Assembly (NCBI GenBank): GCA_008933045.1
Contig: WBXJ01000165.1
Location: forward strand, 1 to 6,392
Length of the DNA: 6,392 nt
Reading direction: 5' to 3'
Source of the DNA: Verrucomicrobiota bacterium
GTDB taxonomy: Bacteria > Verrucomicrobiota > Verrucomicrobiia > Limisphaerales > SXQI01
Part shown: positions 1 to 6,392 of the stretch, in pieces
Layout: every line of letters begins with the position of its first letter
How positions within the stretch are numbered: position 1 is the first letter of the stretch
Notes under the pieces: generated by a model
What the model was told of the DNA's origin: nothing
What the model saw: only the letters and a program-made list of their open reading frames with translations
Databases searched by the model: none
Program-made: the position numbers and the translations under genes

Positions 1-1164
1 CCTCAAGTTTATACCGAGAGTCTGGAAAGTAAGGCTGCAGGGGCAACCCAGAATAATTTCATGCGGGATGGGCGTTTTAAAGGGGCTCAAATCAATGCGC
101 AAATGCAGTTGGGTAAGCAAATGCCGGGAAGCACTTTAAGCCCCGATGTGGCAAGCGGCGCGCTGGCATTGAGTGATGGGATTAGTGCGGTCGCTGAGGG
201 AGCACAGGCAGGCGAACTTTTTCAATATCATATCAAGTCAAGTGTGAGCCTTGGGCGGCAAAAGTCTGCCTTGCTACCGATTATTAATGACTCGGTGAAG
301 GGGAGCAAAGTTTCCATCTACAATGCGCGTGTGCAGGCGAAGTATCCTTTGAATGGACTGCGGTTCAAGAACAGCACTGGGTTGCACTTGATGCAGGGGC
401 CGGTGACGGTTTTTGATGCCAACACTTATGCTGGTGATGCGCGGATTGATGATTTGGCACCGGAACAGGTTCGATTGATCAGTTACGGGGTGGATTTGCG
501 TGCCGAGGTGGAATCGCGTGCAACGGCACCGCTGGGCGAAGTGACCAAGGTGGTGATTCGCCATGGGACGGTTGTGCTGACGCGGAAACTGGTGCAGGAA
601 ATGACCTATACGGTGCGGAATCGCGACCAGAAGAAAAAAACGGTGTTGATCGAGCATCCGTATCAGAGCGATTGGGTGTTGCTGGGTTTTTCTGAGAAGC
701 CGGAGCGTTCGCGGGATGTTTACCGGTTTCCGGTTGTGGTGGAGGCTGGTAAGGCGGAGAAGTTGGTGGTGAAGGAGGAAAAGCTTACGGATGAATTGAC
801 CGAGTTGAGCAATTCACCAGACGATTTCATCACGATTTTAATCAAAGGAGAAAAGGCGACGCCAAAGATTCAGGAGGCGCTGAAAGAGGTGATGAAAATG
901 CGGGCGCAACTGAGTGAAACCACGGCTCAGCGCACGAGGCGGGAATTGGAGGTGGCGGGCATTTCTCAGGAGCAGGTGCGGATTCGTGAAAACATGGCCA
1001 AACTGACTCAGAATTCAGAGCTTCACACGCGGTATATCAAAAAACTTGACGCGCAGGAGACGGTGCTCGAGGGGTTTCAAACCGAAATAACCGAACTCAA
1101 AGAGAAAGAAAGTCAGCAAAAACTAGCGTTGGATCAGTTTTTAACGCGTCTCAATTTGGAATAG
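1..1164 (+). CDS. DUF4139-domain protein, C-terminal part (5' truncated by window edge)
   Basis: The reading frame is open from base 1 to the TAG at 1162-1164, giving 387 visible residues; the true start lies outside the window. The ATG at 61 is internal and should not be taken as the start. The stretch from about visible residue 71 to 165 (GELFQYHIKS, then LLPIINDSVKG, SIYNA, LNGLRFKNST, LMQGPVTVFD, YAGDARIDDL) matches from memory the DUF4139 domain found in proteins of planctomycetes and verrucomicrobia. A beta-rich part follows (about 180-260). The last 90 residues or so are rich in Glu, Lys, Gln and Leu and look like a helical coiled coil. No enzymatic motif or membrane segment is visible in this part. 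The biochemical role of the family is not established. The gene converges on the metal transporter gene with 69 bases between stops. I am fairly sure of the family and unsure of the function. Confidence 0.8.
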   Translation, partial: PQVYTESLESKAAGATQNNFMRDGRFKGAQINAQMQLGKQMPGSTLSPDVASGALALSDGISAVAEGAQAGELFQYHIKSSVSLGRQKSALLPIINDSVKGSKVSIYNARVQAKYPLNGLRFKNSTGLHLMQGPVTVFDANTYAGDARIDDLAPEQVRLISYGVDLRAEVESRATAPLGEVTKVVIRHGTVVLTRKLVQEMTYTVRNRDQKKKTVLIEHPYQSDWVLLGFSEKPERSRDVYRFPVVVEAGKAEKLVVKEEKLTDELTELSNSPDDFITILIKGEKATPKIQEALKEVMKMRAQLSETTAQRTRRELEVAGISQEQVRIRENMAKLTQNSELHTRYIKKLDAQETVLEGFQTEITELKEKESQQKLALDQFLTRLNLE

Positions 1165-1233
1165 GATTACGGGCTACCGTGGTTTTGGGATGGGAGATCG
1201 GTCGCAACGGTTTGGAGGTGTTGGCATTCCTTC

Positions 1234-2628
1234 CTAAGGAGCAGCTGCGGTGATGGTTCCAGTCAGGCCCAAGGTGTCGAAAAGAAATTTCACATTCAAG
1301 CTTACAATAATAATCGCAACGGTCCATGCGGTGAATTTGAGCCATGTTGGATTGACAAATTCACCCATTTTTTCTCGATTGCTGGTGAAGGTGACTAATG
1401 GGATCACGGCGAAGGATAGTTGAAGGCTGAGGACAACTTGGCTGAGAATGAGTAAACGTGTGACCCCCGAATCACCGTAAAGAAGGATGCAGATCATGGC
1501 GGGAATGATGGCTAATAGGCGAGTGATGAGACGACGTAACCATGGACGGAGGCGGATGTTGAGAAAACCTTCCATGACGATTTGACCCGCAAGAGTCCCC
1601 GTAAGTGTAGAGTTTTGACCCGAGGCGAGGAGCGCGATTGCGAAGAGGCTGCTTGCAACGGAGACGCCAAGAAGTGGGCTCAACATCTCATGAGCTTTTT
1701 GGATTTCGGTGACTTCAAACTGGCCCCGCGTGTGAAAAGTCGCCGCTGCGACAATGAGGATGGCCGCGTTGATAAAGAGCGCGAACATGAGGGCAATGGT
1801 GGAATCAAGAGTGGCAAATTTAATCGCCTCACGTTTTCCAGCACTTGTTTTCTCGTATTTGCGTGTCTGCACAATGGAGGAGTGGAGGTAAAGATTGTGT
1901 GGCATTACCGTGGCACCGAGAATGCCGATGCCGATCAGGAGCATTTCGCGATTGCGGAAGATTTCTGCGCGAGGAACGAATCCGCTCAGGACTTCTCCCC
2001 AAGCGGGTTTAGAGAAAAGTATCTCAGCCAAGAAGCAACCTCCAATGGTGAGGATGAGGGTGATGACAAGAGCTTCGATCCAGCGAAAGCCTTTGTTCTG
2101 AAGGTAAAGAATCGCGATGACATCGAGAATTGTGATTCCTACACCCCAGGCTAAGGGAATACCAAAGAGCAGATTGAGGCCAATGGCGGAACCCAACACC
2201 TCCGCTAGGTCGCAAGCGCAGATGGCAACTTCGCACATCACCCAGAGAACTATCGAGACGGGTTTGGAGTAATGATCGCGGCAGGCCTGAGCAAGATCAC
2301 GACCCGTGACGATGCCGAGCTTTGCGCAAAGCGATTGGAGAATAATCGCCATGATGTTTGAGAGGAGGACGATGCTGAGAAGCTTGTAACCGTAGGCCGA
2401 GCCTCCTGCGATGTCGGTGGCCCAGTTGCCTGGATCCATATAGCCGACTGCAACGAGATAGCCTGGGCCTGAAAAAGCTAACAGTTTTCCCCAAAACCCG
2501 AGTCCCTGACGGATAGGGATGCTGCCATGCACTTCCTGCAAGCTGGGGGTGAGGTTGGGTTGGCGCCAGCCCTTTTCCTTGGGAGGAGACTCGGAAGCAG
2601 CCGAAGTTGCAGATGAATCAGAAGGCAT
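1234..2628 (-). CDS. mntH: Nramp-family divalent metal (Mn2+/Fe2+) transporter, MntH-like
   Basis: This 464-residue inner-membrane protein is expected to import Mn2+ or Fe2+ driven by protons. The two unwound-helix metal sites are intact: DPGN at residues 65-68 in TM1 (Asp65, Asn68) and A-T-V-M-P-H at 239-244 in TM6 (Ala239, Met242, His244). The Met is the soft ligand that favours Mn/Fe in characterised Nramps. Other family marks are the acidic DLAEVLGSA segment at 140-148 and SGQNSTLTGTLAGQ at 336-349. About eleven hydrophobic segments are readable. The protein is somewhat longer than the classic bacterial MntH of about 410 residues, mainly through a polar N-terminal tail of about 45 residues rich in Ser, Pro and Lys. 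The ATG at 2626-2628 has no good Shine-Dalgarno sequence. A promoter, a dyad and a leader hairpin lie upstream. Specificity for Mn over Fe is inferred from the motif only. Confidence 0.94.
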   Translation of the reverse strand: MPSDSSATSAASESPPKEKGWRQPNLTPSLQEVHGSIPIRQGLGFWGKLLAFSGPGYLVAVGYMDPGNWATDIAGGSAYGYKLLSIVLLSNIMAIILQSLCAKLGIVTGRDLAQACRDHYSKPVSIVLWVMCEVAICACDLAEVLGSAIGLNLLFGIPLAWGVGITILDVIAILYLQNKGFRWIEALVITLILTIGGCFLAEILFSKPAWGEVLSGFVPRAEIFRNREMLLIGIGILGATVMPHNLYLHSSIVQTRKYEKTSAGKREAIKFATLDSTIALMFALFINAAILIVAAATFHTRGQFEVTEIQKAHEMLSPLLGVSVASSLFAIALLASGQNSTLTGTLAGQIVMEGFLNIRLRPWLRRLITRLLAIIPAMICILLYGDSGVTRLLILSQVVLSLQLSFAVIPLVTFTSNREKMGEFVNPTWLKFTAWTVAIIIVSLNVKFLFDTLGLTGTITAAAP

Positions 2629-2659
2629 AAGTTTAAAACAGTTGAGTTGGCAGGAACCA

Positions 2660-2682
2660 CCGTGGGAGGAAAACTACCACGG
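2660..2682 (-). promoter_or_regulatory. hairpin in the presumed mntH leader
   Basis: CCGTGG at 2660-2665 and CCACGG at 2677-2682 are perfect complements with an 11-base loop. The hairpin would sit at the very 5' end of the mntH mRNA if transcription starts near 2684. There is no T-run after it, so it is not a terminator. It does not show the conserved elements of the yybP-ykoY manganese riboswitch. It may only stabilise the 5' end, or the dyad may be chance. Confidence 0.3.
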
Positions 2683-2687
2683 ATAGG

Positions 2688-2706
2688 ATTAGTGTAAACT
2701 ACTAAT
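2688..2706. promoter_or_regulatory. 19-base dyad, candidate metal-repressor operator
   Basis: ATTAGT at 2688-2693 and ACTAAT at 2701-2706 form a perfect 6-base inverted repeat around a 7-base spacer. It covers the proposed -10 element of the transporter promoter, the place expected for a repressor site. The TTAG...CTAA edges recall DtxR/IdeR-type boxes, but the spacing is two bases shorter than in that consensus, so the family assignment is only a suggestion. MntR, Fur or an unrelated regulator remain possible. It also lies 80 bases ahead of the divergent deacetylase gene. Confidence 0.38.
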
Positions 2707-2720
2707 GTTAGCCATGTCTA
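2691..2720 (-). promoter_or_regulatory. candidate sigma70-like promoter of the mntH-like gene
   Basis: Read on the minus strand, TAGACA at 2720-2715 (five of six matches to TTGACA) is followed after 18 bases by TACACT at 2696-2691 (four of six to TATAAT). Transcription would begin near 2684 and give a leader of about 55 bases. The call rests on sequence similarity alone; consensus promoters are poorly characterised in this presumed lineage. Confidence 0.4.
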
Positions 2721-2786
2721 AGTATTTGAGGAGCACTGTGACTTTTCATTCTTCTGTTTTTGGGTAGGGTCGCGTAAGGTTGTTGG

Positions 2787-3731
2787 ATGAAACCGACGGC
2801 TGTTTTCTCCTCATCAGAATTTCAGAAACATCGGACTGGAAGTGGGCATCCGGAGAGCCCCGCACGTTCGCTACGGGTGACCGAGGCGTTGCATCAAATG
2901 GATACTACTAAGCAACTGCGATGGGTTTCCCCTCGGCCTGCAACTGTGGGGGAGTTGGAGAGAGTGCATCGTTCGAGTTACGTGGCAACGGTTCGTGAGG
3001 ACGTCGCTCAAGGGGCAACTTATCTGAGCACGGGTGACACTAACATCAGCACGGATTCTTATGCCGTCGGGTTATTGGCGGCGGGTGGAGTTCTTGGAGC
3101 TGTGGAGGAGGTCGTGGGTGGTGAGGCGAAAAACGCTTTTTGTATTGTGCGGCCCCCGGGGCATCATGCCTCAAGCAATCGAGGGATGGGTTTTTGTCTG
3201 TTTAACAACATTGCTATTGCTGCTCGGCATGCCCAGAAGAAATTGGGGATTGGGAAGGTATTGATTGCAGATTGGGATGTGCACCATGGCAACGGCACGC
3301 AGGATGTTTTTTATTCGGATGGATCCGTGCTGTTTTTTGATACGCATCAGCACCCGTTGTATCCGGGCACGGGAGACTCGTCGGAAAGTGGCACGGGCCG
3401 AGGGTTGGGGTGTATCCAAAACAATCCGTTTCCGGCTGGCTCCGGACGAAAGGAGATATTAGGAGCGTTCGAGGATCGCCTTGTGAAGGCAGCCAATCGC
3501 TTCAAACCCGAATTGGTTTTGGTTTCGGCAGGGTTTGATTCACGTGAGGGGGATCCGTTGGGACAGTTTGAACTGACCGATGAGGATTTCGCAGACCTCA
3601 CGCGGGTGGTATTGAGCATCGCTCGAGAACATGCTGGTGGGAAGTTGGTCTCGGTGATGGAGGGAGGGTATAACCTTGCCGGTTTAGCGAGCGCCGCGAC
3701 GAGCCACGTGCGAACTTTGATGGGGGCTTGA
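2787..3731 (+). CDS. histone deacetylase family protein (class II HDAC / acetylpolyamine amidohydrolase type)
   Basis: This 314-residue cytoplasmic protein has the arginase/deacetylase fold signature and should hydrolyse an acetyl-amide bond with Zn2+ or Fe2+. All key residues are present: the HPESPAR start motif (21-27), RPPGHHA (122-128) with the His126-His127 pair, GFCLFNN (135-141), DWDVHHGNG (162-170) with metal ligands Asp164 and His166, FDTHQHPLYPGTG (184-196), SAGFD (247-251) with the third ligand Asp251, and EGGYN (292-296) with the transition-state Tyr295. The EGGYN ending resembles class II enzymes. The length is that of a lone catalytic domain. The ATG at 2787 is preceded by AAGG at 2776-2779, a modest ribosome site at good spacing. 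The true substrate cannot be read from sequence: acetylated lysine in proteins, acetylpolyamines and other small acetyl-amides are all possible. The gene may be co-transcribed with the small membrane protein gene 82 bases downstream. Confidence 0.94.
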   Translation: MKPTAVFSSSEFQKHRTGSGHPESPARSLRVTEALHQMDTTKQLRWVSPRPATVGELERVHRSSYVATVREDVAQGATYLSTGDTNISTDSYAVGLLAAGGVLGAVEEVVGGEAKNAFCIVRPPGHHASSNRGMGFCLFNNIAIAARHAQKKLGIGKVLIADWDVHHGNGTQDVFYSDGSVLFFDTHQHPLYPGTGDSSESGTGRGLGCIQNNPFPAGSGRKEILGAFEDRLVKAANRFKPELVLVSAGFDSREGDPLGQFELTDEDFADLTRVVLSIAREHAGGKLVSVMEGGYNLAGLASAATSHVRTLMGA

Positions 3732-3813
3732 TGTGCAGTAAGGATTTTGAGAAAACCCTAAAAGTGACTTGAAAGGTGTGTGTTTGTCTCTTACGGTGGA
3801 AAAGAAGATTGTT

Positions 3814-3981
3814 ATGCGTAAAGCTTTTTTCACCATTGCTATAATCGGGTTGATTGTTGGATTTGCTGGGGGTGGTAACCCTTATGTGTCTGGGACGGGC
3901 AAAGCTATTTTCGGTGTGTTTTTCATTTTTTCCTTCATCTCCCGTCTCCTTGATGGGATTAATGACAACGCGAAGGCATGA
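3814..3981 (+). CDS. small two-helix membrane protein of unknown function
   Basis: The frame encodes 55 residues from the ATG at 3814 to the TGA at 3979-3981. I prefer this start to the in-frame TTG at 3769 because it begins MRKAFF directly before a hydrophobic helix and follows a purine-rich stretch (3798-3808) at suitable distance. Two hydrophobic segments (about residues 4-19 and 28-45) are joined by a Gly-rich loop GGGNPYVSGTGKA and followed by a short polar tail (DGINDNAKA). A weak promoter could lie at TTGAAA 3769-3774 and TACGGT 3792-3797, but read-through from the deacetylase gene is equally possible. A strong terminator closes the unit 30 bases after the stop, which supports a real expressed gene. 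I do not recognise the family and assign no function. Location in the inner membrane is inferred from hydrophobicity. Confidence 0.6.
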   Translation: MRKAFFTIAIIGLIVGFAGGGNPYVSGTGKAIFGVFFIFSFISRLLDGINDNAKA

Positions 3982-4011
3982 TCCCGTTGGAAATCATAAT
4001 GTGTAGAAAGG

Positions 4012-4046
4012 CCATCCTAACTTGGATTAGGGTGGGTTTTTGTTTT
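4012..4046 (+). terminator. intrinsic terminator after the small membrane protein gene
   Basis: The arms CCATCCTAA (4012-4020) and TTAGGGTGG (4027-4035) pair over nine bases with one U-G wobble and a 6-base loop. They are followed by G and then TTTTTGTTTT (4037-4046). This is the classic form of a factor-independent terminator on the plus strand; the reverse strand lacks a T-run. It separates the deacetylase and small-protein unit from the protease gene. Confidence 0.8.
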
Positions 4047-4056
4047 GAAAATTGGA

Positions 4057-4140
4057 ACCCGCCGACTGCGGAAAAGTCCGTTTCAGGCGAACCACTGAGG
4101 ATAGCGGATCAGTGAGGCGACTCCTCACTCGCAGGCGGGT
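4057..4140 (+). other. structured GC-rich block before the protease gene (possible leader RNA or dispersed repeat)
   Basis: An outer stem pairs ACCCGCC (4057-4063) with GGCGGGT (4134-4140) and can continue, past a 3-base bulge, as TGCG (4067-4070) with CGCA (4130-4133). Inside are three possible hairpins: CGGA/TCCG (4069-4072 with 4077-4080), CACTGA/TCAGTG (4093-4098 with 4109-4114) and AGTGAGG/CCTCACT (4111-4117 with 4123-4129, 5-base loop). The last two share bases 4111-4114 and exclude each other. The CGGA hairpin also competes with the inner part of the outer stem. I cannot match the block to a known riboswitch class or to RNase P RNA. It could be a cis-acting leader, a small RNA or a REP/MITE-like repeat. 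Bases 4141-4228 after it are AT-richer, and I see nothing definite in them. Confidence 0.4.
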
Positions 4141-4228
4141 CGGTATTGATCCAGCCAGAAAGCAGTGGAAATGGCAAGCATTTTTTAGGGTTGATAAAAC
4201 TTGGTTTAGGGACAAATTAATTCCAACT

Positions 4229-6355
4229 ATGAAACGACTACTTGTTGCGCTGGCGCTGTGTGCGATTGCGGCATGGCCTTCGCAAGCCATTGAGTTTACT
4301 GCCACTCAATCTGGGCGCATTTCGTTTGCTGTTTCAAAGTTGTTGGAACGATATCACTACCGGCAATCCACTGTGGACGATGCGCTTTCGGAAAAGTTTC
4401 TCCGAACCTACCTGAACACGTTGGATTACAATCATTTGATTTTTCTCCAAACGGATGTCGAGGAGTTCGAAAAGCTTTATAACCAAAAGCTCGATGATGC
4501 GTTGAGGGCGGGAACTTCGGAACCGGCTTTCGCGATTTTTGACAGGTATCTTCAACGTCTGGCAGAAGGTCGTCGTCAAGTGGACAAGGCGTTACAGGAT
4601 AAGTTTGATTTCACTCAGGAGGAGAAATTCTTGCCTGCGCGTAATAAAGCTCCTTGGCCCCAGGACAAAAAAGAGGCTGAAGCCCTTTGGACGGCACGGG
4701 TGAAGTATGAGCTCTTGCAGGGCAAATTAAACAAGGAGAAGCCGGAGGAAACGGTGCGGCTAATTGGCAAGCGCTACGCTCGACTCGAGAAGACCATGCG
4801 AGAGTATGATGCGGAGGAGATTCTGCAGAGTTACCTGACGGCGTTGTCTCATACGTTCGATCCTCACAGCGATTATCTCAGCCCTACGGAAGCTGCCAAT
4901 TTTGAGATACAAAACATTAGTCTAAAATTGAGCGGAATCGGGGCACAATTGGAATGGGATGACGGAAACACCAAGATTAGAAGCCTAGTCCCCGGTGGGC
5001 CTGCGGAGTTGTCAAAGCTACTGAAGCCTAATGATAAGATCGTCGCTGTGGGGCAGGAAAAAGGGGAGATGGTGGATGTGGTCGAGATGCGATTGAACAA
5101 AGTCGTGCAGATGATTCGAGGAGAGCGTACGACGAAAGTTAGGTTGACGGTGATCTCGGCGAGCGCACCGGATACCAAGAAGGACATCGTTCTGGTTCGT
5201 GATGAGATCAAACTCAAGGATCAACATGCCAAAGCGCAAGTGATCGAGCACATTGACCTGCTCGGGAAGATGCATCGGTTGGGGCTAGTGAATCTGCCGC
5301 AGTTTTATGACAATTGTTCGGATGATGTTGCGAAACTGTTGGAACGATTGAAGAAGGAAAAAGTCGAAGGGGTCATTTTAGATTTGCGGCGGAACGGTGG
5401 AGGGATATTGGAAGAATCCATCAAGCTTACGGGGCTGTTCATTAAGGAAGGGCCAATTGTTCAGGTCAAAGATCACAAGGACACTCGGGTGATGAAGGAT
5501 GGTGATCCAAACATTGCCTACGATGGGCCGTTGGTCGTTTTGCAAGGGAAGTTGAGTGCGTCTGCATCTGAGATTACGTCGGCGGCTTTGCAAGATTACG
5601 GTCGAGCGTTGTTGGTGGGTGATTTGACGACACATGGCAAAGGAACCGTGCAACAGGTGCTTTCGTTGGACCGAGCGTTGGAGGACATCCCGAACCCAGG
5701 CAAACTGAAGCTGACGGTCTCGAAATTCTATCGCATTGCTGGAGGAACTACCCAGAAGGAAGGAGTGACTCCGGAGATTGTGTTGCCGTCGATCTATGAC
5801 TATTTGGATATTGGGGAGTCGAGTTTGGAGAACTGCCTTCCTGCTGGCGGTACGATGCCTGTGAGTTACACACGATTAGATCTCGTGCAAAAATATGTGC
5901 CTGAGTTAGCAAAGCGTTCCAAAGTTCGCGTGGATGCGAGCAAAGATTTTGGTTATCTGCGCGAGGACATTATAGAGGTAAAAAAAAGACAGGATGACAA
6001 ATCAGTTTCGCTCAATGAGGCAAAACGTGTTGCTGAGAAGAAATTGGTCAAAGATCAAGCCGACGCACGTAAGAAAGAGCGTGCCGGACGCAAGCCCTCC
6101 ATGAATCGTTCGTTCGATCTCACCTTGGAGAACATCGAAAAGAATGAGCCTATGAAGCTTGTGGTGGCGGTGAAGAAGGAGAAGGTGACCGAATCCGGAG
6201 TGGTGGTCGAGGAGGCTTCGGTCGAACCGGAACCTGACGCCGACGAAAGTTCACCATTTGATCCTCAATTGGATGAAACAGTCGCCATACTAAGTGACTA
6301 CATCGGGATGTTAAAAGTTGCCGTCTCTGGTGGGACGGTTGTGCAGAAGAAGTAA
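4229..6355 (+). CDS. prc: S41-family C-terminal processing (tail-specific) protease, Prc/Tsp type
   Basis: From the ATG at 4229 the product has 708 residues, close to E. coli Prc (about 680). Residues 1-20 (MKRLLVALALCAIAAWPSQA) form a Sec signal peptide with likely cleavage after SQA, so it should act in the periplasm. The frame extends upstream to a TTG at 4052, but those 59 residues are Arg-rich, fall in the structured block and would bury the signal peptide. Domains in order: an N-terminal helical part (about 21-225), a PDZ domain (about 229-309, with SGIGAQL and VPGGPA), the S41 core (about 336-526) and a C-terminal Prc-type domain, highly charged. The Ser-Lys dyad is Ser445 in SASASE (TCT at 5561-5563) and Lys471 in HGKGTVQ, with Gln475 conserved. 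Prc-type enzymes cleave proteins from a nonpolar C terminus and, in E. coli, control peptidoglycan hydrolases. No clear Shine-Dalgarno site precedes the start; AGGGA at 4208-4212 is too distant. Confidence 0.93.
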   Translation: MKRLLVALALCAIAAWPSQAIEFTATQSGRISFAVSKLLERYHYRQSTVDDALSEKFLRTYLNTLDYNHLIFLQTDVEEFEKLYNQKLDDALRAGTSEPAFAIFDRYLQRLAEGRRQVDKALQDKFDFTQEEKFLPARNKAPWPQDKKEAEALWTARVKYELLQGKLNKEKPEETVRLIGKRYARLEKTMREYDAEEILQSYLTALSHTFDPHSDYLSPTEAANFEIQNISLKLSGIGAQLEWDDGNTKIRSLVPGGPAELSKLLKPNDKIVAVGQEKGEMVDVVEMRLNKVVQMIRGERTTKVRLTVISASAPDTKKDIVLVRDEIKLKDQHAKAQVIEHIDLLGKMHRLGLVNLPQFYDNCSDDVAKLLERLKKEKVEGVILDLRRNGGGILEESIKLTGLFIKEGPIVQVKDHKDTRVMKDGDPNIAYDGPLVVLQGKLSASASEITSAALQDYGRALLVGDLTTHGKGTVQQVLSLDRALEDIPNPGKLKLTVSKFYRIAGGTTQKEGVTPEIVLPSIYDYLDIGESSLENCLPAGGTMPVSYTRLDLVQKYVPELAKRSKVRVDASKDFGYLREDIIEVKKRQDDKSVSLNEAKRVAEKKLVKDQADARKKERAGRKPSMNRSFDLTLENIEKNEPMKLVVAVKKEKVTESGVVVEEASVEPEPDADESSPFDPQLDETVAILSDYIGMLKVAVSGGTVVQKK

Positions 6356-6392
6356 TCTGGAGACGGAGCGGTTTTTACTTCCCAAGGCGGAG

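Noticed and set aside
1228..1240. TCCTT / AAGGA hairpin at the stop codon of the transporter gene
   Set aside because: Only five base pairs with a 3-base loop and no T-run on either strand.
1582..2154. 190-codon open frame on the plus strand inside the transporter gene
   Set aside because: It is antisense to the clearly conserved Nramp gene, has a highly charged, low-complexity composition and matches no family I know.
3741..3759. Inverted repeat AGGATTTT / AAAACCCT after the deacetylase stop as a terminator
   Set aside because: The stem is AT-rich with an A-C mismatch and a 3-base loop, and no T-run follows on either strand.
4066..4082. GGAAAAGTCCG resembling the conserved 5' segment of RNase P RNA
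   Set aside because: Only a short stretch is similar, the other conserved regions are missing, and the gap before the protease gene is too short for a 350-400 base RNA.
4057..4140. Known riboswitch classes (cobalamin, TPP, SAH, ZTP, c-di-GMP, glycine) for the structured block
   Set aside because: None of the conserved sequence cores I remember for these classes is present, despite short chance resemblances such as CCACTG and CTGAGG.
4229..4288. Lipoprotein signal for the protease
   Set aside because: The Cys at residue 11 is preceded by L-A-L, which does not fit a lipobox (a small residue is needed just before Cys); a Sec signal ending in SQA fits better.
6321..6366. CCGTCTC ... GAGACGG near the protease stop, followed by GTTTTTA, as a terminator
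   Set aside because: The arms are 32 bases apart and the T-run is short and four bases beyond the stem. A real terminator may lie past the window edge.

Overview
The window holds ordinary chromosomal genes from a Gram-negative-type bacterium of medium GC, most likely a member of the Verrucomicrobiota or a related PVC lineage. That placement is an inference. It rests on the DUF4139-type protein with its typical wording, a Prc/Tsp-type periplasmic protease with a signal peptide, a class II histone-deacetylase-like enzyme and the scarcity of clear Shine-Dalgarno sites. No rRNA or other taxonomic marker is present. I see no transposase, phage, CRISPR or toxin-antitoxin gene.

Layout. Positions 1-1164 (+) are the 3' part of a DUF4139-domain gene that runs off the left edge. 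It converges, with a 69-base gap that holds no clear terminator, on an Nramp-family Mn/Fe transporter gene (mntH-like) on the minus strand at 1234-2628. The 158-base divergent gap 2629-2786 carries a candidate mntH promoter, a 19-base dyad overlapping its -10 element, and a leader hairpin. To the right on the plus strand lie a complete histone-deacetylase-family gene (2787-3731) and a 55-codon small membrane protein gene (3814-3981). A good intrinsic terminator follows at 4012-4046.

The 247-base gap 3982-4228 holds that terminator and then a GC-rich block of nested complementary segments (4057-4140), two of which form mutually exclusive hairpins. This lies just ahead of a full-length S41-family C-terminal processing protease (4229-6355). 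I prefer the ATG at 4229 for this gene because it starts a clean signal peptide. The last 37 bases (6356-6392) contain nothing I can assign.

Functionally the genes look like independent housekeeping or envelope units, not one system: metal uptake, a metal-dependent deacetylase, periplasmic proteolysis and a DUF4139 protein of unknown role. I did not find strong evidence for an undescribed multi-gene system. The most unusual signals are the structured block before the protease gene and the dyad before the metal transporter.
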